Positions 7,337-15,802 of a stretch of 64,000 bases of DNA are shown one piece after another. The stretch spans positions 1 to 64,000 of the forward strand of contig NZ_LNNH01000055.1 in the NCBI RefSeq assembly GCF_001542915.1, written 5' to 3'. Source of the stretch: Peribacillus simplex (GTDB lineage Bacteria > Bacillota > Bacilli > Bacillales > DSM-1321). Under the pieces are notes generated by a model. It worked only from the letters and a program-made list of their open reading frames with translations, searched no databases and was not told where the DNA came from. Each line of letters begins with the position of its first letter. Positions within the stretch are counted from its first letter, which is position 1. A program made the translations under genes and the position numbers.

Positions 7337-8584
7337 CTATTTCTTGGATAGTGCCCCATCTGCCTTGTCTGTTAACTCTTTTACGGCATCTTCCACACTT
7401 TCTTCTTCGCTCCAAACCTTTTTAAGAACGTCCGTTTCGTACTGCCAAATTTCTCCGGTATTTTTAACACTAGGCAGCGGAACAGAATAATCAGCACCAT
7501 CAATAAAGGCTTGAAGATTGATATTTGGAACGGCTTGAACCCAAGCCTCTTGCGTACCATTATAGGCTGGAATGACCGTCCCTGTTTTGGCAAATATCTC
7601 TGCCGCTTCTTTAGATCCTAGAAATTGGACAAACTTCCATGCAGCCTCTTTATGCTTTGTGTTAGCCGCTATAACATTGGCTAGCCCATGAATGGCCACT
7701 GCACGCTGTTTTCCTTTTGGTACTACAGCAACATTTATATCCGGATTATTCTTATACTCTTGTAACATCCAAGGTCCATCGAACATCATAGCTACTTTTC
7801 CTGAAGAGAATAATTCAGAAGCGGCTGTTTCTGTCATTTGAGCTTGTGTCGGAGATAATCCTTCCTTTATGAAACTAGTATTATAATGAAGTGCCTCAAT
7901 CGCTTCCGGTTGATCGAATCCTACAGACTTTTCATCGTCAGAAATGATATAACCCCCATTTTGCCAAATGAAATCATAATAACCACCTTGGTTCCCCATT
8001 AAAGCAGCATAGCCCCAAATACCTTTATTTTTATCCGTCAGTTTTTTGGCGTTTTCCTTTAACTTATTCCAGTCCCAGGTGTCATCTGGATATGGCACAC
8101 CTGCTTCATCAAAGATTTTTTTGTTATACCATAAGCCTGTTGTATCAAAATCTTTTGGTATACCATATATATCTCCTTTAACAGTATAAAGATCAATTAA
8201 AGATTCCGGATAATTATCTAAGCTATAGTTTTCTTTTTTTGCAAGATCAGTAAGTGGAAGGATTACCTTTCCCTCAGCATATTGTTGAACATGTGCCCCA
8301 TTCATCCACATAACATCAGGTAGCGCCGCACCAGTGGCAGCAGTTTCAAGTTTTTGGAAATATTGACCGTAAGGAGTGATCTCCGTTTTGACTTTAATGT
8401 TCGGATATTTTTCGTTAAATAATTTGATAACTTCATCTATGGCAGAGACTTGCTTTTTATCCCAAAATCCATAAGTGATTTCAACATTCCCGTCCCCTGA
8501 TGCAGCGTCATCATTGCTGCATCCAACTAGTGCCATTAATCCTAAAATCGCGGTAAAAACTATCATTAGCCATTTTTTCATCAT
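7337..8584 (-). CDS. Sugar ABC transporter substrate-binding lipoprotein (family 1)
   Basis: 415 residues. The N terminus 'MMKKWLMIVFTAILGLMALVGC' is a lipoprotein signal with the lipobox L-V-G-C, so the mature protein would be tethered to the outer face of the membrane. The body is a family 1 solute-binding protein ('EITYGFWD...' , 'WNKLKENAKKLTDK', 'GKVAMMFDGPWMLQEYK', 'EAAWKFVQFLGSKEAAEIFA'). The sugar bound cannot be told from sequence; context suggests an amino sugar or an oligosaccharide containing one. It is the first gene of the transporter set, with 281 non-coding bases before the next gene upstream. Confidence 0.9.
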   Translation of the reverse strand: MMKKWLMIVFTAILGLMALVGCSNDDAASGDGNVEITYGFWDKKQVSAIDEVIKLFNEKYPNIKVKTEITPYGQYFQKLETAATGAALPDVMWMNGAHVQQYAEGKVILPLTDLAKKENYSLDNYPESLIDLYTVKGDIYGIPKDFDTTGLWYNKKIFDEAGVPYPDDTWDWNKLKENAKKLTDKNKGIWGYAALMGNQGGYYDFIWQNGGYIISDDEKSVGFDQPEAIEALHYNTSFIKEGLSPTQAQMTETAASELFSSGKVAMMFDGPWMLQEYKNNPDINVAVVPKGKQRAVAIHGLANVIAANTKHKEAAWKFVQFLGSKEAAEIFAKTGTVIPAYNGTQEAWVQAVPNINLQAFIDGADYSVPLPSVKNTGEIWQYETDVLKKVWSEEESVEDAVKELTDKADGALSKK

Positions 8585-8865
8585 ATTTCCCTTCCTTCAA
8601 ATAAAGTTAGTAGTATTCTAAAAACTCCCAGGACATGATGGTTTTATGCTTAGTTCCCCCTTGGTAGCCCTTACATTTGCTTCATCCCTTGAAACATTTC
8701 CTATTAAGTAACTTCGAAACCCCTCCAAATGCTGATAGCTTACCACCCCCACTAAATAAAATGGTCTCATGATGTAATTTTTTTATTTTTAAAGCTTCAG
8801 TCATCAGATGATATCTTGTTTAAAAACCTGGATGAGAACAAACTTCCTTTATAATCTCCAAGTTC

Positions 8866-10140
8866 TTAACTATTGGTATTTTCTTCTAAACTACGGTAAT
8901 ACTGGTCTATATTAATGGATTGACCATTATTTAACCTCGACTCTTCAGCAGCAAATGCCATAAGGTGACTTCTTACTGAAGCTAAGGCAGATGACACGCC
9001 ATCTTGTTTATCTCCAAATTGAATTTCTTTCAAAAAAGTCCTCATGATGCTATTATCTCCACCACCATGTCCACCAATAGGATTGTCAAATTTTTTTACC
9101 GTTTCATGCTTGGTGAGAAAATCAAAAATCGAAATACTATTTTCCTCCATATTTCCACGTATTTCCCCTTTTGTTCCCATTATTTGCACGATACGTGTTT
9201 GTTCCCTTGTAAACCCGCACATACTAAATGTCGCTGTTGCCCCACCTTCGAATTCCATGTTTACTACTTGATGATCGACGACATTATTATCTGAACGATA
9301 AACACATTTTCCATATGGAGTTTCATTTAATGCTTTTATGATTCCTTCATTCGTATAATCTTCTGTAAATTTCCTTGCCCACCCTTTACCTTCACCAAGA
9401 TAATACCTGCCAGCATGATATGGACATTCATATTCAACTGGACAACCGTCCAAACATCTTTTTGGGGCTCCTTTAGGTGCATGATCTTCTTTAAAATGCA
9501 TAAGCGAACCATATGAACTTACACGTTTACAATCCTTGCCTATTACAAAAGAAATGATATCCATGTCATGACAGGACTTTTGCAGAATCATGGGGCTCGT
9601 TCTTTCTTTGTTATTCCAATTTCCACGTACAAAACTATGAGACATATGCATCACTTCTACATTTTCATTCAATTGCAGCGATACTACCTCTCCAATTTCC
9701 CCAGTGGAAATAACCTTTTTTATCGCTGACCAAAATTCTGTGTACCTTAATACATGACATATTGTAAGATTTCGATTATATTTTTGCGCTGCTTGTTCCA
9801 TTTCTATGCATTCCATCGGATCTGGGGACATCGGTTTTTCCAAAAGAACATGATAACCTAGTTCCAATGCTCTCATGGTAGGTTTAAAGTGATGGCGATC
9901 TAGTGTACATATTATGGCAATATCTGCTATTTTTCTTTTTAAATTGAATACCTCCTCCCACGACTCAAAGCAATTTTCATTGGAAATATCATGTTCTTTT
10001 TGAAATTTGGCCCTTCTTTCTTTAAACGGCTCTGCCACACCTGTGATCTTCAATTCATTTGGGTTCTTTAGGGCATATGGTGCATAAGCTCTTCCCCCTC
10101 TGTCACCTGCTCCGATAATTATTGCTTTCATTTGTTTCAT
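8866..10140 (-). CDS. Gfo/Idh/MocA-family NAD(P)-dependent oxidoreductase
   Basis: 424 residues. The N-terminal Rossmann fold is seen in 'KAIIIGAGDRGGRAYAPYAL', followed by 'HVLLEKPMSPDP', the E-K-P motif with the family's catalytic lysine. A cysteine-rich stretch (C-x3-C-x5-C, 'CLDGCPVEYEC') near residue 230 and 'GGHGGGDNSIM' near residue 355 place it with YteT-like sugar oxidoreductases. The GGHGG stretch is also shared with NAD-dependent glycosidases of GH109 (alpha-N-acetylgalactosaminidase), so a hydrolase role via transient oxidation is possible but unproven. AGGGGAA precedes the ATG. It is 84 bases from the LacI gene, with a LacI-type palindrome between. Confidence 0.8.
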   Translation of the reverse strand: MKQMKAIIIGAGDRGGRAYAPYALKNPNELKITGVAEPFKERRAKFQKEHDISNENCFESWEEVFNLKRKIADIAIICTLDRHHFKPTMRALELGYHVLLEKPMSPDPMECIEMEQAAQKYNRNLTICHVLRYTEFWSAIKKVISTGEIGEVVSLQLNENVEVMHMSHSFVRGNWNNKERTSPMILQKSCHDMDIISFVIGKDCKRVSSYGSLMHFKEDHAPKGAPKRCLDGCPVEYECPYHAGRYYLGEGKGWARKFTEDYTNEGIIKALNETPYGKCVYRSDNNVVDHQVVNMEFEGGATATFSMCGFTREQTRIVQIMGTKGEIRGNMEENSISIFDFLTKHETVKKFDNPIGGHGGGDNSIMRTFLKEIQFGDKQDGVSSALASVRSHLMAFAAEESRLNNGQSINIDQYYRSLEENTNS

Positions 10141-10187
10141 GGCATATTCCCCTATCTTTAATTTTCCTATTATTTTCCCGATTTAAG

Positions 10188-10200
10188 CCAAACGTTTTCC
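10188..10200. promoter_or_regulatory. Candidate LacI-family operator
   Basis: CCAAACGTTTTCC has the perfect inner palindrome AAACGTTT with a central CG, the hallmark of LacI/GalR operators. It lies about 48 bases upstream of the oxidoreductase start and just after the lacI-type gene, where the encoded repressor could act. Confidence 0.5.
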
Positions 10201-10210
10201 AATGAGTTTT

Positions 10211-10233
10211 AAAAAAAGAACCGCTTAGGTTCG
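10211..10233 (-). terminator. Terminator of the LacI-family gene
   Basis: On the minus strand GAACC-TAAGC-GGTTC is followed by seven T, a compact rho-independent terminator. It overlaps the last codons of the regulator gene and separates it from the oxidoreductase gene. Confidence 0.7.
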
Positions 10234-11274
10234 TTTTATGTTAGAAGATTCTCGAAGGACTAATTCAAATGGCAGGATGATTTTCACCGGGAGTTTAATT
10301 TTCTCTTCTACCATTTCTATAATCGTTTTAGCTGCCATTCTCCCCATTTCATATTTAGGGATATCTACCGTTGACAGCTGGGGTGACGAATATTTGCCCA
10401 TCTCAATATTATCTACTCCAAAGAAGGCGATGTCCTCTGGAATTCTAATGTTATTTTCCCTGGCAGATCTCATGGCAGCGATCGCCATCAAATCACTCGC
10501 ACAGACCATAGCTGTTGGCAGGTGCAACGAATCCTTTTTAATCAATTTTTTCATTTCCACATAGCTATTATCCATTTTCCACCGTGTATTCATTACCCAA
10601 TCAGGTTGGATTTTCAGCCCGGTTTCTTCCATGGCACGTTGAAAGCCTTTAAACCGTTGTTCAGCATATAAATCTTCAAAGTTTTCATTTACGCCTCCGC
10701 CAATAAAGCCTATATCGTGGTGACCTTGCTTAACTAAATGCTTAACAACCATTTTGATAGAAGCCTCGCGATCGTAATCGACAATCGCTATATTTTTATC
10801 TGCATAAAAAAAGTCCAACCCTACTAGTGGTATATATTGTTGAATATATTCGATAATACGATCATTAATCTTATCGATTAGAAGCAGTCCTTCAATTCCT
10901 GAATCATGAATGGTCTTAAGAAGCAGGGCCTCATTTTCAAGTTCATCCTTGGTAATACTAATCAAGTTGTACTCATTATTTGTTAATTCATCACGAATGC
11001 CTGTATAAATATTTGCAAAGTAAGGGTTAATTTCCGCTTGTTTGGGATTGGCTACCCATCCAATTTTCATTGTTCTTATGTTCCGCTTCTCTTGCTTATT
11101 AGCAACTAAATTTCGGGCATGCTGATTTGGTATATACCCTAACTCCTTAACCGCTTCCCAAATTCTCGCTTTTGTTTCCTGGTTAACATTTCTGGTTTGA
11201 TCATTTTGAATTACTCTCGAAACAGTAGAGATAGAAACTCCTACCCGTTCAGCAATATCCTTTAGTCTTATCAC
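10225..11274 (-). CDS. LacI-family transcriptional regulator
   Basis: 349 residues. The N-terminal helix-turn-helix 'RLKDIAERVGVSISTVSRVI' is the classic LacI motif, with the hinge around 'PNQHARNLVANK'. The rest is a periplasmic-binding-protein-like sensor ('IGFIGGGVNENFED', 'LPTAMVCASDLMAIAAM', 'IAFFGVDNIEMG'). It would repress the adjacent oxidoreductase, and probably the ABC transporter, until a sugar binds. It has its own terminator and an AT-rich upstream region of about 400 bases. Confidence 0.9.
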   Translation of the reverse strand: MIRLKDIAERVGVSISTVSRVIQNDQTRNVNQETKARIWEAVKELGYIPNQHARNLVANKQEKRNIRTMKIGWVANPKQAEINPYFANIYTGIRDELTNNEYNLISITKDELENEALLLKTIHDSGIEGLLLIDKINDRIIEYIQQYIPLVGLDFFYADKNIAIVDYDREASIKMVVKHLVKQGHHDIGFIGGGVNENFEDLYAEQRFKGFQRAMEETGLKIQPDWVMNTRWKMDNSYVEMKKLIKKDSLHLPTAMVCASDLMAIAAMRSARENNIRIPEDIAFFGVDNIEMGKYSSPQLSTVDIPKYEMGRMAAKTIIEMVEEKIKLPVKIILPFELVLRESSNIKRT

Positions 11275-11412
11275 GAATAAAACACCTCTTAATTATGTAC
11301 TTAATAGCCTTCTTAAATAGGATAACAAATTTTGTATCCTTTTAAGAAATACTTTTGCATCTTAAAAATGTTTTAAGAGAAGTTTTACTTTTTACTATGG
11401 ATTCGAAGTTAA

Positions 11413-11430
11413 TGGGTTGTAGGTACAAGT
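11413..11430 (+). repeat. 18-bp direct repeat, copy 2
   Basis: TGGGTTGTAGGTACAAGT, 17 of 18 identical and same orientation as 5269-5286. It lies in the AT-rich gene-free stretch 11275-11670, in which I see no gene. Confidence 0.6.
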
Positions 11431-11636
11431 CAAATTAAAAAAAAGATTCCAGCAAAAATCGTCTTCTTTACCTTCCTTTATTGACAGAAAATTTTAACTA
11501 ATACAAATATATACGCTGTGAGTTAACCTGTCAACCCAACAACTTAAATAATTTAAACCATAATATGTTTCTTTAATCCTTGTAATTTACTATTTCGTCC
11601 TTCTTGTATGTTTAGGAGTTATTAGCTTATAAGAAA

Positions 11637-11660
11637 ACTCATAGACACAATGCTATGAGT
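11637..11660 (-). terminator. Hairpin after the GntR gene
   Basis: Arms ACTCATAG / CTATGAGT with an 8-base loop, followed on the minus strand by TTTTCTT. It starts 10 bases past the end of the GntR gene and is a plausible weak terminator. Its core arms equal those of the 5294-5329 hairpin. Confidence 0.5.
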
Positions 11661-11670
11661 GATGGAATCT

Positions 11671-12402
11671 TTATGTAAGTTCTGTATAAAAACGGCAGCG
11701 ATCGCCCCGAACAATAGAAATACAAAATTCCACAGGCTTTCCATTGATATCATAAGCAGTCCGTTCAAGCAACAGAGCAGGACGACCTTCTTCCGTTTGG
11801 AGATGCTCACTTTCTTCGGCACGAATAAGAACTGGTTCAAATGATTCTTTTGCTCTGGTTACTACGATATTGAATTGTTGTGAAAATAAATCATATAGTG
11901 AAACTTCACCAACTTTTTTAAGTTGCTCCGTATCGGAAACCACGTTTTTCGGTATGAAAGATGATTCCAAAATATACGGTTCATCGTTTGCACAACGGAG
12001 GCGTTTCATTTCAATTACCTTCTCATCTTCCCCAACCAGCAACGCTTCCCTGATTTTTGAAGTGGGATGGACTTCCTCTATTTTTAGAATGATATCTTTG
12101 GGATTCATTCCTTTTTCCTTCAATACCTTACTAAAGCTGTAAAACCCCATCAATGACTGTTGCAATTTTGGTTTTGCCACGAAGGTACCTTTTCCTTGAA
12201 TTCGGTAAAGAATTCCTTCCTGTACTAACTCTTCAATAGCTTTTTTTGCAGTGTTCCGACTCACACCAAATTGGTCCATTAATTGATTTTCAGATGGGAT
12301 TTTATCACCGAGCGCCCAATGACCCTTTTCAATTGACCCCTTTAACCTCTCCATTAATTGGTGATAAAGAGGTATTACACTTCCATGCTCCAGTGGTTTC
12401 AT
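11671..12402 (-). CDS. GntR-family regulator with UTRA sensor domain (HutC/NagR type)
   Basis: About 243 residues. The N-terminal winged helix reads 'PLYHQLMERLKGSIEKG', 'IPSENQLMDQFGVSRNTAKK' and 'GKGTFVAKP', followed by a UTRA ligand domain ('KIREALLVGEDEKVIEMKRL', 'LLLERTAYDINGKPVEF'). UTRA regulators of this type usually sense phosphorylated sugars, so this is the likely regulator of the amino-sugar genes. The start at 12402 (MKPLEHGS) follows AAGGTAGG at about 11 bases. A longer frame to 12447 lacks a good ribosome site. It is preceded by a near-consensus promoter carrying its own candidate operator. Confidence 0.85.
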   Translation of the reverse strand: MKPLEHGSVIPLYHQLMERLKGSIEKGHWALGDKIPSENQLMDQFGVSRNTAKKAIEELVQEGILYRIQGKGTFVAKPKLQQSLMGFYSFSKVLKEKGMNPKDIILKIEEVHPTSKIREALLVGEDEKVIEMKRLRCANDEPYILESSFIPKNVVSDTEQLKKVGEVSLYDLFSQQFNIVVTRAKESFEPVLIRAEESEHLQTEEGRPALLLERTAYDINGKPVEFCISIVRGDRCRFYTELT

Positions 12403-12447
12403 TATCGTAAGCCTACCTTCCATCCAAACTTGCATTCTTATTACCAA

Positions 12448-12475
12448 ATTATATCATCGACACTAATTGTGTCAA
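12448..12475 (-). promoter_or_regulatory. Sigma-A promoter with overlapping palindromic operator for the GntR gene
   Basis: On the minus strand: -35 TTGACA (12470-12475), 16-base spacer, -10 TATAAT (12448-12453), about 45 bases upstream of the GntR start. The palindrome GACAC-TAATT-GTGTC (12459-12473) covers part of the -35 and the spacer, a position suited to autorepression. Confidence 0.75.
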
Positions 12476-12646
12476 ACGAGCACGCACAGTTGTCTTTGGC
12501 ATCAGTTTTGCGAAGGGGAATGAAAAATTCCATTAGGCTCAGTGTTTTTTAGTAAGGATCGCCTGTATATGAATCGTTACCCAGTCACCATATTATTCCC
12601 ATTTCAAGACTCCTCTGTTTAATCTCCTTAACAACCCCCTTCATGT

Positions 12647-13879
12647 TTACAGGGTCATGGAATTCGAATGTTCACCCTGTACGGATCGCCTTTTTTTTAA
12701 TAAATCATTTAATTTTTCCGATCCCAAGAACATCGCTGCCACAAAAAAGGCAATGAAAAACGGAAAAATCCCGATTGATGTGTGAGATGCGAAGAATCCA
12801 AGAAGAGGAGGCATGGACATGCTGCCAGTATAGGCCATGGCCATTTGAAAGCCCATGATGGTCTGGGAATGTTCCTTTCCAAATCGCGCTGGCGTTTCAT
12901 GCAGCATGCATGGGAATATCGGAGCAAAGCCTAATCCGATCATGATGAACCCTGCTAGCAAGAAGCCTGACGGCAAGGGTAATAATAAAAGTGCTGTTCC
13001 TAACAAGGCTGTCACTTGACCGACTCGAATCAGCGTGCGATTTCTGACTTTTAATGTAATGAAGCCTGTAATGAACCGTCCGATCGTTATTCCTGCATAA
13101 TATAACGAAACCCATTTTGCCGCTACATCAACAGGCAATTCCTTTACATTCACGAGGAAGCTGCTTCCCCAAAGACCTATTGTTGCTTCGGCCCCGCAAT
13201 AAAACAAAAAGGAAACCAGAGCAAGCTTCACGCCTTTAATTCGCAAAGGTTTTGTTTGTATAGCATCTTCTTCAAGCAAGGCAGCAGCCGGTTCGTCCTT
13301 CTTTTCCGAAGACGCGGCAGCGCTGTTTTTTGCGATTTTATTCCATAAAGGCAAGGTGAAGAAAAGGATGATGACCAATGCGAACTGAATGCCGGCAATT
13401 GCAAGATACCCGCTTCTCCAAGAATTCCCCCCTGAAATGGACTGGGCCATAATGATGGGACCAAGAGTGGCCCCGACGCCCCAAAAGCAATGCAGCCAAC
13501 TCATGTGGTGCGCTTTGTAATGCGTAGCCACGTAATTGTTCAATCCAGCATCAACAGACCCTGCGCCTATCCCCAATGGTATGGCGAATATGACCAGCCA
13601 GACAACCGATGGAGCAAAATGAAAACCTAGCAGGCTCCCCGCAGTCAGTAAGCAGCTGACAAATGTGACTTGGCCGGTTCCAAACCGCTTAAGGACGATT
13701 CCACTGACTAAACTGGAAACGATGGTACCGGCTGCAATCGTCATAAAAAGCCATCCAGCCGTCTCAAGCGGTGCACCATATTCCTCACTCATCACAGGCC
13801 AAGCGACTCCTAACAATGAATCAGGTAAACCTAGGCTGATAAAAGCCAAATAGATGATGACCAAAAAAAATGTAGCCAT
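12647..13879 (-). CDS. Major facilitator superfamily transporter
   Basis: 410 residues with twelve predicted membrane helices. The N-terminal 'FISLGLPDSLLGVAWPVM' and 'GIGAGSVDAGLNNYV' segments are typical of a sugar-porter-like MFS group in Firmicutes. A charged loop of about 35 residues near position 185-220 separates the two halves. The substrate cannot be told from sequence. The ROK-type repressor gene 50 bases upstream on the same strand suggests a sugar. It is the last gene of its transcript. Confidence 0.8.
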   Translation of the reverse strand: MATFFLVIIYLAFISLGLPDSLLGVAWPVMSEEYGAPLETAGWLFMTIAAGTIVSSLVSGIVLKRFGTGQVTFVSCLLTAGSLLGFHFAPSVVWLVIFAIPLGIGAGSVDAGLNNYVATHYKAHHMSWLHCFWGVGATLGPIIMAQSISGGNSWRSGYLAIAGIQFALVIILFFTLPLWNKIAKNSAAASSEKKDEPAAALLEEDAIQTKPLRIKGVKLALVSFLFYCGAEATIGLWGSSFLVNVKELPVDVAAKWVSLYYAGITIGRFITGFITLKVRNRTLIRVGQVTALLGTALLLLPLPSGFLLAGFIMIGLGFAPIFPCMLHETPARFGKEHSQTIMGFQMAMAYTGSMSMPPLLGFFASHTSIGIFPFFIAFFVAAMFLGSEKLNDLLKKRRSVQGEHSNSMTL

Positions 13880-13928
13880 AGTAGAATTCGCCTCCCGTTC
13901 ATTTATTCACGTACATTTGTTTCTCTTT

Positions 13929-14975
13929 TTAACTACTTTTTTCAGTAATCATCAAATCAAGGCCAAGGACTTGTAAGCCGTATAAATAGTCTTGTTTCCA
14001 ATTACTTGCGACAAGCTCAGGAAGATGTTTTTCCGGGATATACGTCGAGCTTCTTCCTGCAATCTGTTCCAATATTGATTCGTCCACCTCATCATTGCAA
14101 AAAATGATGGTTTTCGGATTGATGATGGCTGTAAAAGAAGCCACCAGCCTGCTGATCGCATCGATTTCATATTCCTCACGAATGGCCTTCTTCTGTGTCT
14201 GCTTTCCTTTTGCCAAAGCTTGCAGAAAGTTTCGGTCATCATACTGAGGGACAAAGGAAACCTCTCCCGAAAAATAAGTGCTCCCTCGAACCACGCCCCC
14301 GTTGATCATGATTCCTGCGCCTGGACCATTTTGACCGGAATATACATAAATAAGAGAATGATCGTGCTTGATTTTCCGATTATTGTGATAGCCAAGTACT
14401 GCAGCATTCATATCGTTCTCCACGACTACCGGTATGGAAAAATGAGCTTCAAAATACCCTTTTAAATCAAAATCCTGAATATGCTCGTAGCCTGGAATGA
14501 AAAAAATCCGTCCATTCTCTACGGAACCGGGCACACCGATTGCCATGGAGCTGACCTGCGGATAGTGATCCATGAGGTCTTCTATGTCTTTGGTTAAGAA
14601 GCGAAATGCACCATCCATTAAGGCAGGTGCCGTTCTCCCCTGCTCCTTCACTTCCCCGAAACAATTAAAGACCACATAATTCGTTTCATGTTCCTCCATA
14701 AACAAGGCCAAACCCAACTTATACTCCGGATTGTATGTATATCTTTTTGCTCTTCGTCCGCCACTGGAGTCATCGAGACCTGTCAAAATCAGTTCTCCAT
14801 CCTTCTCCATCTGCCGCAGAAATTTACTTATGGTCGGGAAACTGATTCCCAATTTTTCGCTGAGCTCAACCTTTGTAGCACTTCCATGTTCTAATAGAGC
14901 AGCACGAATGCCATGAAGGATCGATTTTTTCATCGATTTTGGCTTAAATACTAACTCATCCATTTGGTTCATCAC
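13929..14975 (-). CDS. ROK-family transcriptional regulator (NagC/XylR type)
   Basis: 348 residues. The N-terminal winged helix ('LLEHGSATKVELSEKLGISF' then 'TISKFLRQMEKDGEL') distinguishes it from ROK kinases. The sugar-binding ROK domain follows ('MAIGVPGSVENG', 'VVENDMNAAVLGY', 'GPGAGIMINGGVVRGSTYFS'). It would repress the co-oriented MFS gene until sugar binds. The cysteine-rich zinc motif of the family is not obvious. Confidence 0.85.
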   Translation of the reverse strand: MMNQMDELVFKPKSMKKSILHGIRAALLEHGSATKVELSEKLGISFPTISKFLRQMEKDGELILTGLDDSSGGRRAKRYTYNPEYKLGLALFMEEHETNYVVFNCFGEVKEQGRTAPALMDGAFRFLTKDIEDLMDHYPQVSSMAIGVPGSVENGRIFFIPGYEHIQDFDLKGYFEAHFSIPVVVENDMNAAVLGYHNNRKIKHDHSLIYVYSGQNGPGAGIMINGGVVRGSTYFSGEVSFVPQYDDRNFLQALAKGKQTQKKAIREEYEIDAISRLVASFTAIINPKTIIFCNDEVDESILEQIAGRSSTYIPEKHLPELVASNWKQDYLYGLQVLGLDLMITEKSS

Positions 14976-15086
14976 CCCCTTTTACACACTTATTAAATAA
15001 CTTTAATAAGTTCTGGACCAATATACCATATCCAGGAATTGAAAACAATGGCTACTAAGTTGTTATATTCATAATCGATGAAAACG

Positions 15087-15117
15087 CAAAAAAGCCTTCG
15101 TATCCATTACAAAGGCT
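15087..15117 (-). terminator. Terminator of the MarR gene
   Basis: On the minus strand AGCCTT-(loop)-AAGGCT is followed by TTTTTTGCG, a rho-independent terminator about 30 bases past the MarR stop. Confidence 0.7.
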
Positions 15118-15145
15118 GGGGATTAAACCCTCCCGTTTTACAGGG

Positions 15146-15634
15146 TTATTTCTCTAAGGTTACGAATGTTGTACCGGCAAGATCCTGAAGAAAAGCGGAG
15201 ATTACTAGCAGCTCGCTTTCGCTGTACTTTTGTAAAAATTGGCCAAAGTTCTTTTCCATTTCCTTATGTAATTCTTGATGAAGATTGAAAAGCTCTTGGC
15301 CCAACAGTGTTGTATGGTAAAGCACTTCTTTTTTATTGTTGGGGAGAAATTCTGCCCTGATCAATTTTTTAGCCATTAGCTTCCGGGTGATTTTTGATAC
15401 ACTGCCTTTAGGGATATTCAGCTGTCTTGAAATCGTGATCCCATTGACGGGCTCAAAACGACCGATGCCATCGAGGACATGCAGCATCAAGGTCGTCATT
15501 CCTTTTATCATGTCGGTGATGGTATCATGACTGCTTTTTTGCATTAACCATTGTTTTTCTTCGTCATTCTCTGATTCTCTTTCCATTAATTTAATAAAAG
15601 AATCCATAATTTTTTTCTGTGAAGAATCATTCAT
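15146..15634 (-). CDS. MarR-family transcriptional regulator
   Basis: 162 residues. The central winged helix reads 'GITISRQLNIPKGSVSKITR' followed by 'KLMAKKLIRAEFLPNNKKEV', where the wing holds the usual D/N-x-R/K-like turn. AAGGAGG lies upstream of the ATG. It is divergent from the NfrA-type gene at 15803, and two matching palindromes lie in the shared promoter region, so it most likely represses both genes in response to an electrophile or oxidant. That response is inferred from the partner gene. Confidence 0.85.
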   Translation of the reverse strand: MNDSSQKKIMDSFIKLMERESENDEEKQWLMQKSSHDTITDMIKGMTTLMLHVLDGIGRFEPVNGITISRQLNIPKGSVSKITRKLMAKKLIRAEFLPNNKKEVLYHTTLLGQELFNLHQELHKEMEKNFGQFLQKYSESELLVISAFLQDLAGTTFVTLEK

Positions 15635-15704
15635 AAAAAAAAGACCTCCTTTGAATACTTATCATAATTTTATTTAACCGATATATCAAGACATAGCTAA
15701 CTGT

Positions 15705-15781
15705 ATTGTTTCCAAGAAACAATATTGACAACCATTTAAAGCATTGGTATTATAGTTTCCAGGAAACAAAAATACCAATGC
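15705..15781. promoter_or_regulatory. Promoter of the oxidoreductase gene with two MarR-type operators
   Basis: Plus-strand promoter: -35 TTGACA (15725-15730), 17-base spacer, -10 TATTAT (15748-15753). Two inverted repeats with the same core flank it: ATTGTTTCCAAGAAACAAT (15705-15723) upstream of the -35, and GTTTCCAGGAAAC (15755-15767) just after the -10. A further perfect 10-bp pair, GCATTGGTAT (15741-15750) and ATACCAATGC (15772-15781), encloses the second one. Confidence 0.75.
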
Positions 15782-15802
15782 CCATTAGGAGATGTAGCCT
15801 TA

